From 13-2-20CM-66-19 sp963760225 (GTDB lineage: Bacteria > Pseudomonadota > Gammaproteobacteria > Steroidobacterales > Steroidobacteraceae): a DNA stretch of 64,000 nucleotides. The notes beneath the pieces were generated by a model. The model was not told where the DNA came from. It worked only from the letters and a program-made list of their open reading frames with translations, and searched no databases. Positions 8,734 to 17,595 of the stretch are shown one piece after another. The translations under genes were made by a program, and so were the position numbers. The stretch spans positions 124,001 through 188,000 of the forward strand of contig CAVXCD010000003.1 of NCBI GenBank assembly GCA_963760225.1, written 5' to 3'. The stretch's first letter is position 1, and each line of letters starts with the position of its first letter.

Positions 8734-9354
8734 TCACTTGCGCGGTCCCACCGCAAGAGCGGCAGCGGCCGCAAGCTTGTGTTTAGCCTGCCAGGGCGGG
8801 CCGATGGATCGGCCCATCGCGTGCAGGAAAGCATCGATATCCTCGCCGCCAAGCGCCACCGCCGCGTCGCGAAACACGCGCTCACGCTCGTACCAATGCA
8901 CGGACCAGCCGCGCGCCTCGGCTGCATTGGCCAGGGCCTCGCGATACATGACTGAGTCTGCAAGATTCGCCACGCGAGTATCGGCGATCCGCTCCTCCGT
9001 CGTCGGTGGAAGCTGTGGGCACACGCGGATCGCGATGCTCGCTATCGGAACCGGCACCGTCGCGGCCAGCGCCTCAAGGCTCGCGCGCGCGCCGCGCGCG
9101 GCCGACTCGCGCACGCGCTCGACGAGCGCCACGGCGTCGGCGAGCGGAATCGCCCGCGCCCACGGGCTGTTCAGGTAACGGCCCACCGCCCACGACCCTT
9201 CATGGTGATACGGGTGCGTCGGCAGACCGCGGGTGAGGTCGACGCGGCGGCGATCCAGCAGCTCACCGCCGGGCGCGACAGTGACGAGCACCGCCGAGTT
9301 ACCGTGCTCGGCGACGCCGACGGCTGCCGCCTGCTGCACTCTCGCTTTCGCCAT
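8734..9354 (-). CDS. conserved hypothetical protein (206 aa)
   Basis: A cytoplasmic-looking protein with no signal peptide or membrane helix. It starts MAKARVQQAAAVGVAEHGNS and ends in an Ala-rich basic tail. A central segment YHHEGSWAVGRY and a later VHWYERERVF are the most distinctive parts. It has the codon pattern of its neighbours and a good ATG start. I do not recognise a characterised family; the N-terminal strands (AVLVTVAPGGELLDRRRVDL) look like the beginning of an actin/RNase H-like fold, but this is only a resemblance. Confidence 0.6.
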   Translation of the reverse strand: MAKARVQQAAAVGVAEHGNSAVLVTVAPGGELLDRRRVDLTRGLPTHPYHHEGSWAVGRYLNSPWARAIPLADAVALVERVRESAARGARASLEALAATVPVPIASIAIRVCPQLPPTTEERIADTRVANLADSVMYREALANAAEARGWSVHWYERERVFRDAAVALGGEDIDAFLHAMGRSIGPPWQAKHKLAAAAALAVGPRK

Positions 9355-9417
9355 GTGCTGCTCGCCTCGACGCTGAGCGATAGCTCGCAGAAATATTGGA
9401 CGTCGTGACCGGGAGTT

Positions 9418-9825
9418 TTACTCGCGTACTTTCGCTCGCCTGCCCGCAGGCGCTTTGTTCTTCAATTTGGTCTGATTGTAATCCACAGCGGCACGGACGA
9501 GATTTTTGAGAGCACGCGCATTGATCTTATCGCCCTCGAAGAAATCGATCGCGCGCCACAGGTTACCTTCGAGGCCCGCGTTGAAGAGCTTGTCAGGATC
9601 CCGGAGCTTCGCCCCGTGAGCAAAGGTAAGCTTCACTTTCTCTTTGTGGGCGTTGCCGACTACGATTGTTCCGTAACGAGACCATACCGGGCTTCCCAGC
9701 CACTTCCATTCCTCGATTATCTCCGGGTCGGCCGCAAGGATGCTCTTGCGGATGTCGGCAAGAGTCCTGCCACGCCAGTCGGCGAGTTTGGCGATCAGCT
9801 CGTCAATACGTTGCGATGGATGCAT
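9418..9825 (-). CDS. DUF1801-type protein
   Basis: A 135-residue protein starting MHPSQRIDELIAKL. It carries the DUF1801 pattern EEWKWLGSPVWSRYGTIV, KVKLTFAHGAKL, and FNAGLEGNLWRAIDF, followed by a basic tail. It is the last gene of a three-gene operon with an SRPBCC protein and an ArsR regulator; this grouping is common and is often linked to stress or small-molecule sensing. The ATG at 9825 is used since upstream in-frame sequence belongs to the preceding gene. Confidence 0.8.
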   Translation of the reverse strand: MHPSQRIDELIAKLADWRGRTLADIRKSILAADPEIIEEWKWLGSPVWSRYGTIVVGNAHKEKVKLTFAHGAKLRDPDKLFNAGLEGNLWRAIDFFEGDKINARALKNLVRAAVDYNQTKLKNKAPAGRRAKVRE

Positions 9826-9866
9826 TGGATGTTTCTCGCGCCCGCCGCGGCGCTCCGGGATGCGGA

Positions 9867-10277
9867 TCAAGGCAACCCTCCCACCACGCGTTCGAGGCTT
9901 GCGAAGAACTTCTTCCAGCCGAATTTGGCACCCTGATAGGCCTGCTGCTGATCCGGCCGGAAGCCCGACTGCTCCATGCGCAGGTGGGTCCCGGTGCTCG
10001 TAGGGGTCAGCGTCCAGGTGACGAGACTCTCGAGACCAAAGGCACCCCACGTGTAAGACAACGTCTTGTGCGGTTCGAGCGCCATTACCTGACAGTCGGC
10101 AGCGCCCCAATCACCGCGAAGATTGAAACGGTGGCCCACGACCGGGTTGAAGTCGTTTTTCATGAGCCACTCCTCGATCAGGTGTGGTTGCGTGAGTGCG
10201 CGCCAGATCTTTTCCGGCGGAAAGGGAATGTCCCGTTCGACAACGACGGACAGCGCTTCGGTCGCAGTGTTGGTCAT
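9867..10277 (-). CDS. SRPBCC (AHSA1-type) ligand-binding protein
   Basis: A 136-residue START/SRPBCC fold protein: VVVERDIPFPPEKIWRALT at the N-terminus, GHRFNLRGDWG in the middle and GWKKFFASLERVV in the C-terminal helix, all typical of the AHSA1-like group. These bind hydrophobic ligands in a central cavity. The ATG overlaps the stop of the ArsR gene (ATGA, 10274-10277), so the pair is translationally coupled. The ligand is likely linked to the signal controlling the ArsR repressor. Confidence 0.87.
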   Translation of the reverse strand: MTNTATEALSVVVERDIPFPPEKIWRALTQPHLIEEWLMKNDFNPVVGHRFNLRGDWGAADCQVMALEPHKTLSYTWGAFGLESLVTWTLTPTSTGTHLRMEQSGFRPDQQQAYQGAKFGWKKFFASLERVVGGLP

Positions 10278-10597
10278 TGGTCCATCCTTTTGAGCAGATC
10301 CTCGAGCTGGTCGAATCGGCCTTGCCAGAACCCGGCCATCCGGCTGGTCCAGTCGATCAACGGGGCCAGGGCGCCGAGCTGCGCGCTATAGTGCGTCTGG
10401 CGCCCTTCATGGCGGTCGCGTACCAACCCGGCCTGCTTGAGGACCCCAAGATGCTTTGAAACGGCCGGTTGCGAGACCCGCGCCCGAGCCGTCAGCGCCC
10501 CGACCGTTTGCTCTCCTTCGCGGCACAGTCGCTCGAAGAGAGCCCGCCGAGTCGGATCGGCGAGGGTTCTGAAGAGTACATCGTCAGCATGCGGCAT
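10274..10597 (-). CDS. ArsR/SmtB-family transcriptional regulator
   Basis: A 107-residue winged-helix protein. It opens with LFRTLADPTRRALFERL, followed by the recognition helix region VSQPAVSKHLGVLKQAGLV and a wing RHEGRQTHYS. There are no metal-binding cysteine pairs, placing it in the non-metal ArsR group that accompanies SRPBCC proteins. It probably represses its own operon (ArsR, SRPBCC, DUF1801) from the AT-rich region directly upstream. Confidence 0.9.
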   Translation of the reverse strand: MPHADDVLFRTLADPTRRALFERLCREGEQTVGALTARARVSQPAVSKHLGVLKQAGLVRDRHEGRQTHYSAQLGALAPLIDWTSRMAGFWQGRFDQLEDLLKRMDQ

Positions 10598-10606
10598 GCG
10601 GAATCG

Positions 10607-10640
10607 ATAACCTGATGGCTATTGATTTAAATATATAACC
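10607..10640. promoter_or_regulatory. candidate ArsR operator/promoter region
   Basis: Just upstream of the ArsR start is a strongly AT-rich block with ATAACC-TGAT-GGCTAT (10607-10622), an imperfect palindrome, and a second ATAACC at 10635-10640, 28 bases from the first. Paired ATAACC-type half sites suit a dimeric ArsR repressor. The assignment is inferred from position and symmetry. Confidence 0.4.
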
Positions 10641-10689
10641 ATTGAGATATGTGTTAGTCAAGCGGGAGCGTGAGCAGCCGTCGCCGGTC

Positions 10690-11862
10690 TCAGGCGTGCC
10701 AGCTCTTGACCTGGCGGACCATGTCCCAAATGAGAGTGTCGAGATCACGGTCGAGGGGGGCGTTCAAACGCCTGCTGTTGCCGAACGCCGCCCAGCACAA
10801 GCCGCTATGCGTGCGCACCGCGATTGCCGATGTGCCAGGCAGGCTGCCGTTATGCCACCAGTTGTCGAATTTGTTGACCGACCAGCCTTTCGCATATTCG
10901 GGATTGGCAGCGGAGGCGGTCGTCATGGTCCGGATCGATTGCGGTTTGAGGATGTTGGGCGGCGTGACAAACCCGCTGACGGGCATGAGGAACTGCACAA
11001 GATCCACAGGCCGTGCAATCCAGCCACCATGGGAATCCATTCTGGCGACATCCATTGCATAGGGCCGTCGTTCATCCTGCTGATCGTAATACCTGACCTC
11101 GGCGGGGCGGCGCTGGGCAAGCGTGTTGCCGGCAATCGTCATAGCGGTGATGCCGCAGCGCCTGAGCAGCGAATCGCGCGCGTAATTCGCATAGTTCTGT
11201 CGGGTGATCCTCTCGATCACCCGGCCAAGCACGCAATACCCGAAGTTGGAATAGGCGTAATGCTGGCCGGGTGGTTGATCCAATGGCCTGTTGCGCAGCG
11301 TCGACTCGATCAACTGCGCCTGGTTCATCTCCGGGTTCATGAACATCGGATCGGTAGCGTCATTGGTCCAACCGCCGCTGGTATGGGTGAGCAGATGCTC
11401 GACGGTGATCTGATCCACCCATGGATGATAGGGAGGGTCACCGTAGTCGGTGTCGGTGATCGCCCCCGGACCGAAGATCCTGTCGGTCAGTCGGATACGG
11501 CCCTCTTCGATGAGCGAAAAGACTGCGACCGAGGTGATCGGCTTGGTGACGCTGGCAATGCGGAAAAGATGGGTCGGCGAGACCGGCTCGCGCGCTTCGC
11601 GGTCGGCCCAGCCGAATGCATCCGCATAGAGTATCGCGCCGGCACGACCCACCGCGACCGAAAGTCCCGGCATGGCGTATGTCTGCATGAATGCGCGGGC
11701 GAGCTTGGACATCTCGGCCCGTTCCGCTTGCGTCGGTTCTGCGGTCTCGGACGGTGGACTCGGTTGCGCCGGAACTGACGAGGGGACGAATAACGCTGGC
11801 AGAGCGGCGGCGCCCATGACCACCTGCACGAAGCGGCGACGCGCTAGGTTGATTTGTGCCAT
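10690..11862 (-). CDS. exported serine hydrolase, beta-lactamase class C fold
   Basis: A 390-residue protein with a signal peptide that begins LARRRFVQVV, Tat-like twin arginines followed by a hydrophobic stretch. Catalytic motifs are SVTK (S104-K107), YSN (204-206) and HNG (337-339), the last replacing KTG as in esterase-type members. Members of this fold hydrolyse beta-lactams, peptides or esters; HNG and the overall sequence favour an esterase or peptidase rather than a resistance enzyme. It lies downstream of and on the same strand as the TPR-methyltransferase gene, 21 bases away. Confidence 0.85.
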   Translation of the reverse strand: MAQINLARRRFVQVVMGAAALPALFVPSSVPAQPSPPSETAEPTQAERAEMSKLARAFMQTYAMPGLSVAVGRAGAILYADAFGWADREAREPVSPTHLFRIASVTKPITSVAVFSLIEEGRIRLTDRIFGPGAITDTDYGDPPYHPWVDQITVEHLLTHTSGGWTNDATDPMFMNPEMNQAQLIESTLRNRPLDQPPGQHYAYSNFGYCVLGRVIERITRQNYANYARDSLLRRCGITAMTIAGNTLAQRRPAEVRYYDQQDERRPYAMDVARMDSHGGWIARPVDLVQFLMPVSGFVTPPNILKPQSIRTMTTASAANPEYAKGWSVNKFDNWWHNGSLPGTSAIAVRTHSGLCWAAFGNSRRLNAPLDRDLDTLIWDMVRQVKSWHA

Positions 11863-11883
11863 AGCGCACCCCCGCCATACGCC

Positions 11884-13731
11884 TCATGCATCGGGTAGGC
11901 TCGCCGCAATTCTACTCTCCGCCGAAGCGACGCTGCGCCAGACGGTGAGCCACCCCAGTACCGGACGGTACTGCTCAAAGCGGATACGAGTCTTGCGCAA
12001 CAGTGCAATGCGGAAACCGCCGGCATCGGCCAAGCTCTGCAAATACTCCAGAGAATGCGCGTACCTCCCTTTGGGTCCCAGCCGGTAGCCGTCGCTCGTC
12101 GGCGTGGCGGCGACCGCGGCCGTGTCCTCGGCCGCCTCAACGGTAAAGGTAAACAGGCCTCCGGGTCGCAGCACGCCGCCGACCGCGGCAATCAGCGCGT
12201 CGAGCTTGCCGACGTAAACGAACACGTCTGCGGCGGTAATCACGTCGTAGCGTGCGACGTCGTTGCCAGTGAGCGCCGTGAGCAGCTCCATGCAGTGCAG
12301 CTCGGTGTACAGACCGCGCTCGCGTGCCTGCTCGATCATCTTTGTGGAGAGATCGACACCAACGAGTCGTCGGCTGCGGCTTGCAATCTCGACTCCGACC
12401 AGACCCGTGCCGCATCCGAGGTCGAGCACGTCCCAGGGTTCTTGCGGCGCACCCTCGACGGCGAGCAGTGCATCAACCATCTCCCGTGGAATGACGTAGC
12501 GGAGCTCTGACACCAGCAGTGTGTCGAAAGTCGCCGCGCTTGCATCGAAGAGCTTGCGTACGAATTCTTCCGACGGTTGTTCGGGATTCTCGCCCTTGAG
12601 TGCGGCCAGAACGTGCTGCGCCATCACATCCGCCGGCTGCTCCCGCAGCCGCCTCTCGAGGCACAGTCGCGCCTGAGCGAACAGCCCGTGAGTCAACAGA
12701 ACGTGCGCCAGGACGTGAGTGCCCCGCTCGACGGGAGCGTCGGCTGCGAGTGCCCGCGACACGAAGGCGATACCAGCGTCGATATCCCCGGCCGCCACCA
12801 GTGCCGCGGCATACAGGGCCTGCGCCTCGGGGAAGTCCGGCTGCAGGCGAAGCGCGGCGCACAGGCTGTCGAGCGCCTCGGCGACCCTGCCGGCTTCCAG
12901 CTGCGCGCTGCCAAGATTGCAGTGTGCCTCCGCGGAAGACGGCATGCCGGCAACGACACGTGCGAACGCCTCGACGGCCGCGTGAATTTCGCCCAGCCTG
13001 CGTAATGCAACTGCCAGGCCGGCATGAGCGCGCAACGCGGCAGGGCTTGTCTCCACGGCCTTTTGATACTGCTCCACTGCGCTACGCGGCTCGCCGAGCT
13101 GTGTGAGTACGTCACCGAGAGTAAGGCGGCTGTGTGTCAAACGGGGATTGAGCTGCAGGGCTGTCTCGAAGCTGTGCCGCGCTTGCGTTAGCTGCCCGCG
13201 GTGCTGCAGAAGCTCACCGAGATTGTGATGCGCGGCCGCGTAGCTCGGTTCCAGCCGGATGGCGTTCCGGTAACAGACCTCCGCCTCGTCCAACCGGCCC
13301 AGGCGCTTCAGGGCGATGCCGAGATTGTTGTGCTCCGGCACCAGTGTTGGATCCAGCTCCAGGGCGCACTGCAGAATCGCCACCGCACGATGCGAGTTGC
13401 AGGCAAGCGCCAGGAGTCCGAGCTCGCTCAACACAGCAGCATCTGCGGCGTCAGACGTGGCAACGTCCTCGAGCAGGCGTGCTGCGTCCTGCGTGCGCCC
13501 CGTCTGGCGGAGGATATCAATCAGGACCCGCAGCGCTCCGAGGTGCCTGCCATCGTGCCGCAGGACGTTGCGGCAGGCCTGTTCGGCCTCGTGCAGCATT
13601 CCGCTTCTGTGTAAGCGCTGCGCGTTTTCGTATTCGGCAGGACGCATTACGGCTCGCCCCAGGCAGCAATGCTGGTACTTCCGGCCGCTGCCGCACGGAC
13701 AGGGAGCGTTATGGCTGGGCGCCTGGGCCAC
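11884..13731 (-). CDS. SEC-C zinc motif, TPR repeats and SAM methyltransferase fusion
   Basis: Domains in order over 615 residues: an N-terminal SEC-C zinc motif (PCPCGSGRKYQHCC, about 9-22); roughly nine TPR repeats to about residue 370, including EHNNLGIALKRLGRLDEAE and AAHHNLGELLQHRGQLTQA; then a class I methyltransferase with motif I VLDLGCGTGLVGVEIASR at about 430-450 and a C-terminal FTVEAAED strand. I use GTG 13731 because AGAGG lies six bases upstream; a TTG at 13746 would add five residues. The TPR part probably picks a protein substrate for methylation, and the SEC-C may bind the ribosome or SecB-like partners. Function beyond that is inference. Confidence 0.85.
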   Translation of the reverse strand: MAQAPSHNAPCPCGSGRKYQHCCLGRAVMRPAEYENAQRLHRSGMLHEAEQACRNVLRHDGRHLGALRVLIDILRQTGRTQDAARLLEDVATSDAADAAVLSELGLLALACNSHRAVAILQCALELDPTLVPEHNNLGIALKRLGRLDEAEVCYRNAIRLEPSYAAAHHNLGELLQHRGQLTQARHSFETALQLNPRLTHSRLTLGDVLTQLGEPRSAVEQYQKAVETSPAALRAHAGLAVALRRLGEIHAAVEAFARVVAGMPSSAEAHCNLGSAQLEAGRVAEALDSLCAALRLQPDFPEAQALYAAALVAAGDIDAGIAFVSRALAADAPVERGTHVLAHVLLTHGLFAQARLCLERRLREQPADVMAQHVLAALKGENPEQPSEEFVRKLFDASAATFDTLLVSELRYVIPREMVDALLAVEGAPQEPWDVLDLGCGTGLVGVEIASRSRRLVGVDLSTKMIEQARERGLYTELHCMELLTALTGNDVARYDVITAADVFVYVGKLDALIAAVGGVLRPGGLFTFTVEAAEDTAAVAATPTSDGYRLGPKGRYAHSLEYLQSLADAGGFRIALLRKTRIRFEQYRPVLGWLTVWRSVASAESRIAASLPDA

Positions 13732-14180
13732 TTCACGCCTCTGCAATAAACCGTCAGCCGCTATCTTGAGGTTTTACGCTTGCTTGGCAAGCGTCCGGGG
13801 AGGTGTAGTTGCGCGGCGGCGTCCGGCGGGAGGCTCGCGATCAAGCCGCCGTTCATTCGGCAAGGCATGGCTTTGCGTGTTCTGGTTCTCAGTTTGCGAG
13901 AAATCCGCTACGCGTACTTAAGGCCGCCAGGCGCGCGGTGTGCATTTTGCCGGCAAATCAATTAAACTTGTTCCTGGCGTTTGTCGAATGCGTGGTTCGG
14001 TCCACGCGCCGAGGTTCTTCAGCGTCCCCTGCGGGCCATCACGGCTCAGTTCCCGGGACCCTATCGCCCCTCCTGCAAGCCCATCGTAGATCTCGCCGTC
14101 AGGCGGGACCGAGTTAGTTTTATTTTCGACGAGTTAGCCGACGGCGCAGCCTTCGGGCCGCCGATTCGTCCTGGAGTCTT
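13732..14180. other. divergent intergenic region, long helicase leader
   Basis: About 430 bases between two divergent genes with no supported coding sequence. Several short frames on the plus strand have random composition. The length suits a long 5' leader for the DEAD-box helicase, whose genes often carry regulated untranslated leaders. I see no recognised riboswitch. Confidence 0.45.
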
Positions 14181-15290
14181 GTGTTGTTCAATGATTTTGC
14201 TTTGAGGCCGCAGTTACTGCAGGCCGTGACCGAACTTGGTTATGTGGATCCCACCCCGATTCAGAAGCGCGCGATCCCGCTCGTGCTGGAAGGGCGCGAC
14301 CTGATGGCAGCGGCGCAAACCGGCACCGGCAAGACCGCCGCCTTCGCGCTGCCGATTCTCGAGCGATTGATGCTGAATCCTTCGGTACAGCGCAGTCCGC
14401 GCGCCTTGATTCTGGTGCCGACGCGCGAACTGGCGACGCAGGTCAGCGACTCATTTCGGGCGCTGGCACGACAGCTGCCGTTGCGCGGCGCGCTGATATT
14501 TGGTGGTGTCAGTCCAAAACCGCAGCTCGACGCCCTGTCTCAGGGCGTGGACATCATCGTCGCCACCCCGGGACGACTGCTGGATCATCTGCAGGCGCGC
14601 GCGGTCGATCTTTCGCGCATCGACATGCTGGTATTGGACGAGGCCGACCGGATGCTCGACATGGGGTTCATCCGACCCATTCGTCGCCTGATCGCGGCGC
14701 TGCCCGCGAAACGTCAAACGTTGATGTTTTCGGCCACCTTCTCTGACGAGATCCGCAGCCTCGCCAGGTCACTGTTGCGCGATCCGGTCACTATCGACAT
14801 CTCACCGCGCAACAGTTCTCCGGCGCTGGTGGATCATCAGGTCTATCACGTCGACAGCGCCGGCAAGCACCCGCTGCTGACGCGCCTGCTGGCGGATGGA
14901 GATATCAAGCAGTCATTGGTGTTCACTCGCACCAAGCACGGCGCCAATCGTCTTGCCGAGCGCTTGACGCGTGATGGCCTCGCGTGCGCCGCCATCCATG
15001 GCAACAAATCGCAAGCCGCACGTACGCGTGCCTTGAGCGATTTCAAGCAAGGTCGCGTGCGCATACTCGTCGCCACCGACATCGCGGCGCGCGGACTGGA
15101 TATCAGCGAGCTGCCGCACGTCGTGAATTTCGAACTGCCGCATGTGCCGGAAGACTATGTGCACCGCATCGGTCGTACTGGCCGCGCGGGAGCGCCTGGT
15201 CGGGCGATTTCACTCGTCAGCCGCGAGGAACGTGAGCGACTGCGCGCGATCGAGAAAATACTCGGTCGGCCGATCCCGGTCGCCGCATAG
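14181..15290 (+). CDS. DEAD-box ATP-dependent RNA helicase, RhlE-like
   Basis: A 369-residue two-RecA-domain helicase with all family motifs: Q motif GYVDPTPIQ (20-28), Walker A TGTGKT (47-52), PTRELA, TPGRLLD, DEAD, SAT, and in domain two the ARGLDI and HRIGRTGR motifs. There is almost no C-terminal extension, so it is a short RhlE-type enzyme for unwinding structured RNA in ribosome assembly or RNA decay. The start is GTG 14181 or TTG 14184; GGAG at 14173 supports either. It converges with the SPFH gene 16 bases downstream. Confidence 0.93.
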   Translation: MLFNDFALRPQLLQAVTELGYVDPTPIQKRAIPLVLEGRDLMAAAQTGTGKTAAFALPILERLMLNPSVQRSPRALILVPTRELATQVSDSFRALARQLPLRGALIFGGVSPKPQLDALSQGVDIIVATPGRLLDHLQARAVDLSRIDMLVLDEADRMLDMGFIRPIRRLIAALPAKRQTLMFSATFSDEIRSLARSLLRDPVTIDISPRNSSPALVDHQVYHVDSAGKHPLLTRLLADGDIKQSLVFTRTKHGANRLAERLTRDGLACAAIHGNKSQAARTRALSDFKQGRVRILVATDIAARGLDISELPHVVNFELPHVPEDYVHRIGRTGRAGAPGRAISLVSREERERLRAIEKILGRPIPVAA

Positions 15291-15306
15291 TCGGCGCCAG
15301 CGCTGC

Positions 15307-16077
15307 TCACTTGGTAGTTGTCACGTCCAGAAACGGCATCGCTCCCGACAGCATGTAAATCGGCAGCACACCGTTCCATTTCTGCACAGCCTCCCACGCT
15401 ACCAACTTCGGATTTTGAGTCAAAGCGTCCGCGCGGATCTTCATCGACTGCGCTTCGGCGGTGGCGGTGATCACCCGCTGGTTGGCCTCCTGTTTGATCT
15501 GCTCCGTCTTATTCAGCGCCTGAATGGCGTTCTGCTGCGCTATCACTTTCGCTTCCACCGCCCGGTTGAAATTCTGTGAGAATTCGATGTCGGTAATCGC
15601 GAAATTGGTGATGATGACGTCCTTCGCCGCGAGCGAATCGGTGATCAGCTTGGTCGCGGTCGCGTTGGCTTGTTGTCGATTGGCAATCAGATCAACTGCA
15701 TCCCAGCCGGCGATCACTTCCTTCACTCGCTGCTCGATCACCTGGCTTACCAGCTTGTCCGCCCAGTCCTCGCCTACCGTGCGAAACATGGTGCCCGCGG
15801 CCTCCGGGTGCAGGCGGTAGTTCACCACGAAGGTGATCTTGGATTCCTGGACGTCCTTGGTGTAAGCCTCGGTGGTTCCTCGCCACACCTGCACACGCAC
15901 GTCCATCTGGTGCATGGATTCGGTGAACGGATTGTAGAAATACAGTCCTTCGGTTCGGGCATCCCCCTCTACCTGTCCGAACCTGGTCAGGATGCCACGG
16001 TGCCCGGTCTCCACGGTGCGGAAACCACAACCCGTGAGCGACACCAGTACCACAACGGTCAAGAGTTTCTTCAGCAT
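15307..16077 (-). CDS. SPFH/Band 7 (prohibitin-like) lipoprotein
   Basis: A 256-residue protein starting at ATG 16077 with GGGAG upstream. Residues 1-20 are a lipoprotein signal ending in the lipobox LTGC. The body is a Band 7 domain (GHRGILTRFGQVEG, LYFYNPF, then VKEVIAGWDAVDLIANRQQ) followed by a helical segment with AEAKVIAQQNAIQAL. Band 7 proteins form membrane scaffolds regulating proteases and lipid domains. A lipid anchor instead of the usual N-terminal helix is uncommon. Its gene starts immediately after the small membrane protein upstream, suggesting they work together. Confidence 0.88.
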   Translation of the reverse strand: MLKKLLTVVVLVSLTGCGFRTVETGHRGILTRFGQVEGDARTEGLYFYNPFTESMHQMDVRVQVWRGTTEAYTKDVQESKITFVVNYRLHPEAAGTMFRTVGEDWADKLVSQVIEQRVKEVIAGWDAVDLIANRQQANATATKLITDSLAAKDVIITNFAITDIEFSQNFNRAVEAKVIAQQNAIQALNKTEQIKQEANQRVITATAEAQSMKIRADALTQNPKLVAWEAVQKWNGVLPIYMLSGAMPFLDVTTTK

Positions 16078-16078
16078 G

Positions 16079-16300
16079 TCAGACTCCCTGGGTCGGTCGA
16101 AAGCCTCTGAACAGCGTCTTGCGACCCGCATCGGTGAATAAGGCCAACGGCCACAGCGCCGAGAGCAGCAGCCGTTTCGCGAAGGCGCGCAAACTATGCG
16201 CGGGGGAAAACACCAGGTCGCCAAGTGCGATGACCGCCAGCACGATGGCGACGGCCAGCCATACGCGCAGAGCTGAGGTGAAGATCAGGTAGGAGGTCAT
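16079..16300 (-). CDS. small two-helix membrane protein (73 aa)
   Basis: Starts at ATG 16300 with GGAGAG directly upstream. It has hydrophobic spans at about 10-30 (LRVWLAVAIVLAVIALGDLVF) and 43-56, with a short charged tail RKTLFRGFRPTQ. The stop abuts the ATG of the SPFH lipoprotein, and the gene follows the aminotransferase by about 23 bases. It is a plausible inner-membrane partner of the SPFH lipoprotein; no family recognised. Confidence 0.65.
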   Translation of the reverse strand: MTSYLIFTSALRVWLAVAIVLAVIALGDLVFSPAHSLRAFAKRLLLSALWPLALFTDAGRKTLFRGFRPTQGV

Positions 16301-16323
16301 GTTCTCTCCGGGCGACTCGCCGC

Positions 16324-17595
16324 TCAGGCAGCGGTGTTCGCCTGCAGGGTCTGATCCAGTGCATCGAGCAGTCGATCTGCGTGCTGCCGTTCGAAGGTGA
16401 GCGGCGGACGGATCTTCAGCACGTCGCCGTTGCGCCCGGTGGCACCCACCAGTACGCCGAGGCGGCGCAGGCCGTTCACTACCCGCGTGGTCTCGGCGCG
16501 TCCGCTCAGGCCGCTCGCCGAATTGGCACCCAGTTCCACGCCGATAAACAGGCCGGCGCCACGGATGTCGCGAATTGCCGGGCAGCGTCGCGCGAGTGTG
16601 CGTAGTCCGTGCTGCAGATAGTCGCCGCTGCGGCGTGCATTCTCGAGCAGCTGCTCGCTGCGGATGACGTGCAGCACCGCCAGTGCTACCGCGCATGACA
16701 CCGTGTTTCCGCCGTAGGTGTTGAAGTAGTGTGCGCGCCTGGAGAACGCCTCGAACAAGCCGGGGCGGGCGGCCACGGCGGCTACCGGATGCCCGTTGCC
16801 CATCGGCTTACCCATCGTCACCAGGTCGGGAATGGCGCCATGACGCTGGAAACCCCACATCGCCTCGCCCAGGCGGCCGAAGCCCGGCTGCACCTCGTCG
16901 GCAACAAACAGACCGCCGGCAGCGTGCACGTGACGCACTGCATCGGCGAGAAACCCGGGAGGATGAGCGAACACGCCATCGCTGGAGAAAATCGTATCCG
17001 CGAGGAAAGCCGCAAGACGTACGCCGTCGCTGTGCATGCGCTCGATGCACTGGCGAATGCGCTCGCCGAACGCTGCGGCGCCGTCAGCGCCACGCGGCGA
17101 CTGCACGGCATAGACGCCGGGCCCAAGCGCAGCGCCCTCTTCGGGCGACATGCCGGCGATGACGTCGGTCACACCGTGGTAGGCGAAATCAGTGATGATG
17201 AATCCGCTACCACCGGTAACCGCTTTGCTCACCCGCACCGCCAGGTCATTCGCTTCGCTGCCGGTGCACGTGAATATGACGCTACCGAGTTCCTTCGGCA
17301 TGGTGGCCAACAGCTCCTCGGCAAGCTGCAGCGGCTGTTCTGCCAGATAGCGGGTATGGGTGTTGAGAGTAGCTGCCTGGCGCGCGAGCGCTTCGACCAC
17401 ATAGGGGTGGCAATGACCCACCACCGGGACGTTGTTGTAGGCATCCAGATACGCCCGGTCCTGCTCGTCGTACATCCACACTCCCGCGGCGCGTACGATC
17501 TGCAGCGGCTGCTCGTAGAAGAGCCGGTAGGTGGGGGCGAGCAGGCGCTGACGGCGTGCCAGGATCGCCGCGCGGTCCTCTTGTGGAGTCGTCAC
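16324..17595 (-). CDS. class III PLP aminotransferase / phospho-lyase
   Basis: A 423-residue fold-type I PLP enzyme. It shows YDEQDRAYLDAYNNVPVVGH (42-61), the cofactor aspartate in DEVQPGFGR (D233) and the Schiff-base lysine K263 in TMGKPMGNGHP. These features match the AGXT2-like group, including ethanolamine-phosphate phospho-lyase and 5-phosphohydroxylysine phospho-lyase. It begins at GTG 17595, which overlaps the stop of the upstream kinase (GTGA). The coupled kinase strongly suggests that the enzyme eliminates phosphate from a phosphorylated amino compound rather than transferring an amino group. Confidence 0.88.
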   Translation of the reverse strand: MTTPQEDRAAILARRQRLLAPTYRLFYEQPLQIVRAAGVWMYDEQDRAYLDAYNNVPVVGHCHPYVVEALARQAATLNTHTRYLAEQPLQLAEELLATMPKELGSVIFTCTGSEANDLAVRVSKAVTGGSGFIITDFAYHGVTDVIAGMSPEEGAALGPGVYAVQSPRGADGAAAFGERIRQCIERMHSDGVRLAAFLADTIFSSDGVFAHPPGFLADAVRHVHAAGGLFVADEVQPGFGRLGEAMWGFQRHGAIPDLVTMGKPMGNGHPVAAVAARPGLFEAFSRRAHYFNTYGGNTVSCAVALAVLHVIRSEQLLENARRSGDYLQHGLRTLARRCPAIRDIRGAGLFIGVELGANSASGLSGRAETTRVVNGLRRLGVLVGATGRNGDVLKIRPPLTFERQHADRLLDALDQTLQANTAA

